From Amoeboaphelidium occidentale (Eukaryota > Aphelidiomycota > Aphelidea): 24,585 nucleotides of DNA. Of the stretch, positions 19,101 to 24,585 are shown piece after piece. Location of the stretch: positions 1 to 24,585 of the forward strand of contig JALGPX010000113.1 of assembly GCA_023515795.1 (NCBI GenBank). The letters run 5' to 3'. Made by a program: the position numbers and the translations under genes. Within the stretch, counting starts at the first letter, position 1, and the number at the start of each line of letters is the position of its first letter. Below the pieces are notes generated by a model that saw only the letters and a program-made list of their open reading frames with translations, had not been told where the DNA came from and did no database searches.

Positions 19101-19253
19101 GATGATGAGAATGATAACGGCGATGATAATGAGCCTGTTCCAGTTGAAACAAGCGCAACACCAGATTTCAAGACGTTGGACTTTGAAAAGCCTGCAGATG
19201 GCCCTTCAGCGCCTCCGCAATATGCAAGCAATGAGGACATCGAGAAATCTTAA
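16186..19253 (+). CDS. Prominin-like pentaspan membrane glycoprotein 2
   Basis: Exons 16186-16491, 16528-17483 and 17519-19253 (introns 36 and 35 nt) give 998 residues. It is a paralogue of the 907-residue protein at 9615: signal peptide ~1-24, dibasic site in LVLYKRQN, TM1 ~104-124 leading into FFCCCRVCCNTCG, TM2 ~150-170, loop 1, TM3 ~425-444, TM4 ~453-478 followed by APVAILCNS, loop 2 with the shared block WDYAYIIDNYIIPFVAF and the Cys pair before TM5, TM5 ~850-870. Many Asn-glycosylation sites lie in the loops. The cytoplasmic tail (~125 residues) is much longer than in the paralogue: basic, then acidic (DDENDNGDDNE), and near the end PSAPPQY (983-989), an overlapping PSAP and PPxY. The introns are absent from the paralogue. 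The gene diverges from the ethylene-receptor-like kinase and converges on SWI5 (42-bp gap). Confidence 0.8.
19203..19223 (+). other. Overlapping PSAP / PPxY motif codons in the prominin 2 tail
   Basis: The codons CCT TCA GCG CCT CCG CAA TAT encode PSAPPQY. PSAP fits the P(T/S)AP ligand of the ESCRT-I subunit Tsg101/Vps23, and PPQY fits the PPxY ligand of WW domains in Nedd4/Rsp5 ligases. The tail of the other prominin lacks both. Confidence 0.6.
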
Positions 19254-19295
19254 TTGTCAATGATCTTGAGAAATATATAATCAAATGTTGTTTAT

Positions 19296-19622
19296 TTACA
19301 CTTCCTTATCAATATCTTCGACTCCGTATTCTTCATACAAATCTTTCATTGTTTTGCCTTCAATTTCAGCGAGTTTACCCAACAGATCGACGGCAAGATC
19401 TCGCGTTTCGTTATACTTATGCAACAGATCAATGTATCCCTTCAGTTCTTTCTCAGCTTTTATGTCCAGATCTTTGTCGGATATGTCGACGAACCCTAAT
19501 TCTTCTTGTAATTGCTCCTTTTCCTTCTGTAAAGCAACAATTGCCTTCAAGTCATTTAAATTTTGTCGAACATGTTCAAGGCTTTTTACTCCCAAATAAA
19601 CATATTCTTTAGTACCGAGCAT
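19296..19622 (-). CDS. SWI5: Recombination mediator SWI5
   Basis: 108 residues, intronless. Swi5 pairs with Sfr1 to load and stabilise Rad51 (and Dmc1) on single-stranded DNA in recombinational repair. An N-terminal coiled coil (~20-45, KEKEQLQEEL) precedes the family signature: IDLLHKYNETRDLAVDLLGK followed by LAEIEGKTMKDLYEEYGVE, which lines up with the C-terminal LHxYNxxxDxxxxLxGxLAxxxGxTxxxLYxxFG block of human and fission-yeast Swi5. The length is normal for the core protein. The ATG at 19622 is the first in frame. The last A of its stop TAA begins AATAAA (19296-19291 on this strand). It is divergent from CCT6, with 260 bp between start codons. Confidence 0.9.
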   Translation of the reverse strand: MLGTKEYVYLGVKSLEHVRQNLNDLKAIVALQKEKEQLQEELGFVDISDKDLDIKAEKELKGYIDLLHKYNETRDLAVDLLGKLAEIEGKTMKDLYEEYGVEDIDKEV

Positions 19623-19882
19623 TTTCCATTTCCTGAAGATTCAAGTTAGATACCATAATGTTGTCGATTTACAGCTTGTCAGAAGTCTTTAAGAAGTCAG
19701 CGTTTTCACAGACTTGATCAACTAATATGGGCGCACCCTTCCTCTGTTCATAGAGCCAAAGTAAAAGCTGCTCTTCGGTGCGACAGAATTCCATTGCTGA
19801 AACAAGAGCTCAAAAGCGCGCGCAATCACTTGTGAACGCCACTCGCTTCTTTTCAGGGAATCAGAGCTTAACAAGAATTCTA
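19623..19882. promoter_or_regulatory. Divergent intergenic region, SWI5 / CCT6
   Basis: 260 bp between opposite start codons. It holds an alternating GCGCGCGC-like stretch near 19814 and a splice-acceptor-like TTCTTTTCAG at 19848-19857, which may end an intron in the CCT6 leader. The CCT6 frame is open upstream of its ATG but contains no earlier ATG. Confidence 0.35.
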
Positions 19883-21573
19883 ATGGCATCTTCAGCAGTA
19901 CAGTTGGCAAACCCTAATGCGGACGTAATTCGCCGAGGTCAGACGTTGCAAGTCAACATTAACGCTGCAATTGGATTACAAGAAGTTTTGAGGTCAAATC
20001 TCGGTCCAAAAGGAACTTTAAAAATGTAGCTTTGGATTATAATGCTCAATATCTTTTAATCTTTAGGTTGGTTGGTGGGGCCGGTGATATTAAACTTACC
20101 AAAGACGGAAAAGTGTTGTTGAGTGAAATGCAAATTCAGCATCCAACCGCTGCGATGATTGCGCGTGCTGCAACTGCTCAAGACGAAATCACTGGCGATG
20201 GAACCACTTCAAATGTTCTGATTATCGGAGAATTGTTGAAGCAGTCTGAGCGTTACATTTCCGAAGGTGTTCATCCACGTATTTTAACAGAGGGCATTGA
20301 TTATGCCAAGAAGGAATGTCTTAGTTTCTTGGAGACGTTCAAAGTTAAGAAGGACATGGACCGCCCTACTTTATTGAGTGTTGCCAAGTCTTCTTTGAAC
20401 ACTAAATTAAAGCCTGAATTGGCTGATGGTTTGGCTGAGGCTGTAGCTGATGCTGTCATGTGCATCAAACCTGCTGAAGAAGAGCACAAGCAACCTATCG
20501 ATCTGCACATGGTAGAAATCATGAAGATGATGCACAAAAGTGATACCGATACTCGTTTGATTAAAGGCTTGGTTCTTGATCATGGTGCTCGTCATCCAGA
20601 CATGCCAAAACGTGTTGAAGACGCATACATTCTGACTTTGAACGTTTCATTGGAGTATGAAAAGACTGAAATTAACTCTGGCTTCTTCTACAACTCTGCT
20701 GAACAAAGAGAAAAGCTTGTTGAGTCTGAGAGAAAGTTCACTAATGACAAGGTTAACAAGATTATCCAATTCAAGAATCGTGTCGTTGGTGATTCGAAGA
20801 AGGGATTTGTTATTATCAGCCAGAAAGGTATTGACCCTGTTTCATTAGACATGCTTTGCAAAGCTGGAATTTTGGCTCTTCGTCGTGCAAAGAGAAGAAA
20901 CATGGAGAGATTGCAGTTATGCTGTGGCGGTGTTGCTCAGAATTCGGTTGAAGATTTGCAGCCAGATTGTTTGGGATATGCTGGTCTTGTTTATGAACAT
21001 ACTCTGGGTGAAGATAAGTTCACGTTTGTTGAAGAAGTCAAGAATCCAAAATCTGTTACACTCCTAATTAAAGGACCAAACGCACATACTCTTGCTCAGA
21101 TTAATGATGCTGCAAGAGATGGTTTACGTGCTGTGAAGAATGCAATCGAAGACCAATACGTTGTTCCTGGTGCTGGTGCATTACATTTGGCTTTGCACAA
21201 GCATTTGCTAAAGTTCAAAGATTCCGTCAAAGGCAAAGCTAAATTAGGAGTTCAAGTCTTTGCTGATTCCTTATTAATTATTCCAAAAGTGTTGGCGCAG
21301 AATGCTGGTTTCGACCCATTAGACACTCTTGTTGTAGCACAAGAAGAACATGCTAAAGGTAATGCAGTTGGTGTTGATCTTAGAAGTGGAGATGTATTGG
21401 ATCCTGTTCTAGAAGGTATATATGACAATTACCGTGTTCATCGTCAAATGTTAAACTCATGGTAAGTTTACATTGTATAAAATAACCTCTTTAGCGCTGT
21501 TATATCTAGCAACTTATTACTTGTTGATGAAATGTTGAGAGCTGGTCGCCAAAGTTTAAGAGAAGCTCAATAA
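19883..21573 (+). CDS. CCT6: T-complex chaperonin subunit zeta
   Basis: Exons 19883-20025, 20067-21461 and 21495-21573 (introns 41 and 33 nt) give 538 residues, the normal length. It is one of eight paralogous subunits of the cytosolic TRiC/CCT ring that folds actin, tubulin and other clients. Visible group II motifs: [20 protein letters not shown] across the first junction (ATP-binding P-loop region), [15 protein letters not shown] (nucleotide binding with the catalytic Asp region), the zeta-specific [40 protein letters not shown], and [10 protein letters not shown]. The third exon supplies the conserved end [17 protein letters not shown]. The stop lies in CAATAAAG (AATAAA 21569-21574). The start [19 protein letters not shown] fits the family; an in-frame upstream extension has only a GTG. 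Confidence 0.97.
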
Positions 21574-21663
21574 AGTAGTGGTCCAGGTCAGATATCATCG
21601 CTAAAATTTGGTAACATTCAACCAATCGTTTTCTTTCACTCCTTTTTCTAAAACAATTGCAGA
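21574..21663 (+). promoter_or_regulatory. Short CCT6-kinesin intergenic region with possible leader intron
   Basis: Only 90 bp separate the CCT6 stop from the kinesin ATG on the same strand. A donor GTAACA at 21611 and an acceptor CAATTGCAG ending at 21662, one base before the ATG, with CTAAAAC as a branch-point candidate, suggest a 52-nt intron in the kinesin leader. Confidence 0.4.
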
Positions 21664-24153
21664 ATGGAAGAGTCTGTCAAAGTTTACGTTCGTGTGAAGC
21701 CTTCCGATGGAGCAGATGAGCAGTTGAAATACGGCGAAGCTACAGTGACGCTTAATGGCGAGCAGTATTCCTTTGATCAAGTTTTTGGAAAGCACGCAAA
21801 GAACGTGGACCTCTACAATGAAATTGGGACGCAAATTGTCAAGGCTGCCTTAGAAGACGGCATTAACACCTGCGTGTTCGCATATGGCCAGACTGGAAGT
21901 AGTAAGACGTATTCCATGTTTGGCGTTGAGAACGATCCTGGCCTGATTATTCAAATCTGCCGCCAGTTATTCTTACCAGAACAGGAAACATCCCTCACAA
22001 GAGAAATATCTGTTTCGTATTTGGAAATCTACAATGAGAAAGTTTACGATTTGCTTTCTGCTGGTTCAGAAGGAGAGCGCTTGAAGATTAGAGAACATCC
22101 AACTGAAGGTGTTTATGTTCAAGCATTGAAACGTGTCAAAGTCAAAAGCCCAGAAGAAATATTCCGAATTCTTTCGAAAGGCACAGATAAGCGCAAGGTG
22201 GCTGAAACAAAAGTCAATTCTCGCTCATCTCGTTCGCACTGCATTGTCACCATCGATATATCCACTAGAGATACTGTAAAGAGAAGGACACTGAAGTCCC
22301 GAATTGCTTTGGTTGACTTGGCTGGAAGCGAGAGGGTAGGAGTTAGTATGACGTCAGGCGAGCGATTGAAAGAAGGTGGTCAAATCAACAAGAGTTTGGT
22401 CACTTTAGGGCTGGTTATAAAAGCGCTCGTTAAGAGGTCATCTTTGACTGGGCCGTCCTTATTAGGTGCAAGTCCTTCAACTGGTGTTAGTAACTCGGGT
22501 CAAAAGAGTGTTTTTGTTCCATACAGAGATTCGCCATTGACTTACCTTCTAAAAGAAAATTTAGGCGGCAACTCGAAAACTTTCATGTTGGCTACGGTTT
22601 CAGCAGAAGAAAAGTACACTGATGAAACAAAGTCTACGTTGAGGTATGCTTCATATGCTCGCTGCATTGTAAACAAGACTTCGGTCAACTTGATCGAAGA
22701 AACGATTCTCAAGAAGGAAGAGATTGAACGTGTTCGAAAGGAAGAAAGAGAGAAGAGGGACGTAGAACTGCGAGAAGAGCGTGCCAAGTTTGAGCAAAAG
22801 ATAAATGATCTTATTAAAGAGATCGAGTTCTTGAAGACGCAAATACTTTCTAGAGGCGATGATGAAGAATTGAAGAAACAGCTGGAACTCAGCGAACGAA
22901 GAGTCGAACAACTTCTTTCTAAGCAGAAGAAAAGAACAAGAAAAGGCGATGTCTCGCTTAGTGTCAGTCCTTCAAAGCTGTCTGAGTATTCAACTTACAG
23001 GTTGGTGTCTGACAAGGAGCAACAATACAAGTTACGGTTCGGAGAAACCAAAGTAGGTTCAAACCCAGTCGACAATGACATTGTTCTAAATGGAGAGTTC
23101 ATTCAACCAGCTCATTGTTCATTCATAGTTTCACAATCAAAAACTGGAGATTCGGACATGATAACCCTTTCGGTTCAAGAAATAGTTAGTGAAGATGATA
23201 AGTTCTTGCAGCAAACTCTTGGTCAGTTTTCTCCTGGTGTGCTTCCTAGCATCTTTGTCAATGGAAACAAAGTTAATCAAGCAGGAGATGTAAAGTTGTG
23301 TAATGGTGACAAGATTCTCGTCGGAAGAAGCTGCTTGTTTGAAATCCAACGATTCGATATATGCGAAAGTGTTCTTGAATCTCCGTTTAATATTGGGACC
23401 TTAGTAAGCCCAGACACAGAAGACAATGAGAACCCTTTCGTTTCCACTTTGACTGAAAATTATGTTGAAGAAGACGAAGATGATGCGATTGCTGATGATT
23501 TCAGCCGCTCAAAGTATGATAGAACGAGCACTTTTATGTCCTCTTTAAGAGAAACTCATGATGGGTCATTTGTTGGTTCAGAATTGGAAAATGAGCTCGA
23601 AATTGAAGGAAGGGGAAGCTTCAGGATAATTTCAAATTCATTTCAAGAATACTCATTTGCAAGTAATGTTTTGAGCTTGTATGCAGAAATACCTCTTGTT
23701 GAGAAGATAATCACGGAAGATAAGAAGTCATTCCTGTTGTATCATTTGAAAATTACTTTACAAAGTTCAGATCTGGAAATGTGGACAGTTTGCAGAAGAT
23801 TCTCACATTTTTACGCACTTCACAAACAGCTCAAGCCATACTTACCACCACTTTTAGTTAAGGAATTTCCTTCTCATTTCATTGTTGGCGGTGATGAGTA
23901 CATTGCTGAGACAAGAAGAAGAAAGTTGGAAGTGTATTTGAATGGTCTTCTCAGTTGGCTGGTATCCAAATTCTCTCAGATTCCCAATGTAGACTGCGAA
24001 TATGTCAAAGAATTATTTCCATTTTTGAAAGAAGACGCATTATTTTCGCACAGGTCTGGAATGTGGGTCACACCAGATAATCAGAATCCAATTGAAAAAA
24101 TCGCTCATGATTTTTGTATGAGACAGGATAATCAAGACTTCAATTACGTTTGA
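21664..24153 (+). CDS. Kinesin-3 family motor with FHA and PX domains (KIF16B-like)
   Basis: 829 residues, intronless. N-terminal motor ~1-345: P-loop GQTGSSKT (75-82), switch I NSRSSRSH, switch II LVDLAGSER, then YRDSPLTYLLKENLGGNS. A charged coiled coil follows (~350-440: KKEEIERVRKEEREKRDVEL). The FHA domain is at ~450-570: VGSNPVDNDIVLNGEFIQ, AHCSF, and VNGNKV through GDKILVG. An acidic low-complexity stretch leads to a PX domain (~672-792) with RRFSHFYALHKQL and the conserved Arg/Lys helix RRRKLEVYLNGLL. PX binds phosphoinositides; motor plus FHA plus PX is the KIF16B/SNX23 layout of plus-end-directed endosome carriers, but the animal protein is ~1300 residues. The glycine before the P-loop lysine is replaced by Ser80 (see findings); switch motifs are intact. 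Confidence 0.92.
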   Translation: MEESVKVYVRVKPSDGADEQLKYGEATVTLNGEQYSFDQVFGKHAKNVDLYNEIGTQIVKAALEDGINTCVFAYGQTGSSKTYSMFGVENDPGLIIQICRQLFLPEQETSLTREISVSYLEIYNEKVYDLLSAGSEGERLKIREHPTEGVYVQALKRVKVKSPEEIFRILSKGTDKRKVAETKVNSRSSRSHCIVTIDISTRDTVKRRTLKSRIALVDLAGSERVGVSMTSGERLKEGGQINKSLVTLGLVIKALVKRSSLTGPSLLGASPSTGVSNSGQKSVFVPYRDSPLTYLLKENLGGNSKTFMLATVSAEEKYTDETKSTLRYASYARCIVNKTSVNLIEETILKKEEIERVRKEEREKRDVELREERAKFEQKINDLIKEIEFLKTQILSRGDDEELKKQLELSERRVEQLLSKQKKRTRKGDVSLSVSPSKLSEYSTYRLVSDKEQQYKLRFGETKVGSNPVDNDIVLNGEFIQPAHCSFIVSQSKTGDSDMITLSVQEIVSEDDKFLQQTLGQFSPGVLPSIFVNGNKVNQAGDVKLCNGDKILVGRSCLFEIQRFDICESVLESPFNIGTLVSPDTEDNENPFVSTLTENYVEEDEDDAIADDFSRSKYDRTSTFMSSLRETHDGSFVGSELENELEIEGRGSFRIISNSFQEYSFASNVLSLYAEIPLVEKIITEDKKSFLLYHLKITLQSSDLEMWTVCRRFSHFYALHKQLKPYLPPLLVKEFPSHFIVGGDEYIAETRRRKLEVYLNGLLSWLVSKFSQIPNVDCEYVKELFPFLKEDALFSHRSGMWVTPDNQNPIEKIAHDFCMRQDNQDFNYV

Positions 24154-24386
24154 ATGCCTTCCAAATTGAATCTTAATAGAAAATTTCATTTGATGAAAGC
24201 TTTGTTTTCAGGAGGCGCGAATCGAAGGGTTCTGAAGATAACACGCGAGTCTTTAATTTGTTTCGATTGCAGCATGAAGATCATTTGACTTACTGAAACA
24301 GGAAAATCTTTTCACCTTATTCAATAGATAAACCTGTTTCCTTAAGACGGACATCATACCAGTACCAAAGAGTTGTAAAAGTTTCT
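24154..24386. other. Gap between kinesin and the last gene
   Basis: 233 bp between two convergent 3' ends, the largest such gap in the window. GGCGCGAA (24214-24221) repeats the E2F-like octamer seen at 9353. No gene, RNA or terminator-like structure was recognised, and no AATAAA follows the kinesin stop closely. Confidence 0.3.
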
Positions 24387-24585
24387 TTATTGTCTCAGAA
24401 CGGCCAAGATAGCTACACGTAAACCTAAACTCAACCCAATTTTCTCCAACTTCTCATCAGTCAAACAAATCAATTGTTTAGTTCCAATACTTTGGGAGGC
24501 AAAAAATACTTTGGACTGCTTTCAGGCTGGTTTCCCTCTTGTTTTCATCAAATTCTAATTTAAGCTTCATGTAAAATTCATCCAT
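24387..24585 (-). CDS. 3' end of a gene with a SAM-like C-terminus (partial)
   Basis: On the minus strand, a frame open from ~24528 to the stop at 24389-24387 ends with IGTKQLICLTDEKLEKIGLS followed by LGLRVAILAVLRQ. This fits the second half of a SAM domain (I-G-x2-L-x2-L-T-x2-x-L-x2-x-G-I...G-x-R-x2-I-L). The stop TAA lies in CAATAAAG, as in CCT6 and ZIM17 here, which supports a real gene end. Toward the window edge a different frame (from 24585) is open and could be coding (MDEFYMKLKLEFDENKRETS), so an intron, a frameshift or a second gene must intervene; I could not place a GT-AG intron that joins the two in frame. SAM domains mediate protein-protein association in signalling and RNA regulation. 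Confidence 0.45.

Noticed and set aside
19778-19882. In-frame presequence-like extension of CCT6 rich in Arg and Ser
   Set aside because: It begins with GTG and has no ATG, CCT6 is cytosolic, and the family start aligns at 19883. A leader intron acceptor at 19857 is a simpler reading.
24154-24386. Possible coding frame on the minus strand through the kinesin-SAM gap
   Set aside because: A ~60-codon frame is open there but has no start, no family likeness, and passes antisense or out of frame through the SAM-like end and its AATAAA.

Overview
The window is nuclear DNA of a compact eukaryotic genome, most likely a fungus and probably an early-diverging one. The fungal signs are an ILV2-type mitochondrial acetolactate synthase very close to the yeast type, a stand-alone prolyl-tRNA synthetase with the yeast-style N-terminal domain, ubiquitin with Ser19 and Gln28, a fungal-style mitochondrial PPR protein, and Lys-Arg processing sites just behind signal peptides. 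Introns are very short (32-56 nt), convergent genes lie 19-46 bp apart, and about half the genes carry an AATAAA that overlaps the stop codon. The taxon is an inference; there is no rRNA here to settle it.

Layout. 1-379 (-) is the start of a polyubiquitin gene, with an intron in its 5' leader. 874-2805 (+) is acetolactate synthase. 2825-4756 (-) is a mitochondrial PPR protein. 4953-7082 (+) is prolyl-tRNA synthetase. 7129-7551 (-) is an unrecognised 140-residue protein. 7572-8165 (+) is a Pex12-like RING protein whose stop codon overlaps the start of a ZIM17/HEP1 mitochondrial zinc-finger protein (8165-8632). 8825-9153 (+) is ribosomal protein eS25. 9615-12338 (+) is a five-pass prominin-like protein. 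12379-12825 (-) is the TFIIA gamma subunit. 12955-15779 (-) is a five-exon hybrid histidine kinase. 16186-19253 (+) is a second prominin-like protein. 19296-19622 (-) is SWI5. 19883-21573 (+) is the chaperonin subunit CCT6. 21664-24153 (+) is a kinesin-3 with FHA and PX domains. The right edge holds the 3' end of a gene (-) with a SAM-like tail.

The most exciting item is the histidine kinase. No single open frame shows its N-terminus. Splicing three small exons (15779-15381, minus strand) yields a three-helix membrane domain matching the ethylene-binding domain of plant ETR1, including the Cu(I) ligands Cys and His spaced C-x3-H and the buried Asp. It is followed by a GAF domain, a kinase core of ETR1 type and a receiver. 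This is therefore an ethylene-receptor homologue with all the expected parts in a non-plant genome. It shares a 406-bp divergent promoter region with the second prominin gene, and the other prominin lies on its far side, so the receptor sits between two paralogous membrane-organising proteins. The second prominin ends in an overlapping PSAP/PPxY sequence that could recruit ESCRT-I and a Nedd4/Rsp5-type ligase. Most of the remaining genes are housekeeping functions in mitochondria, protein folding, translation and recombination, with no sign of a mobile element, CRISPR array or viral insertion.
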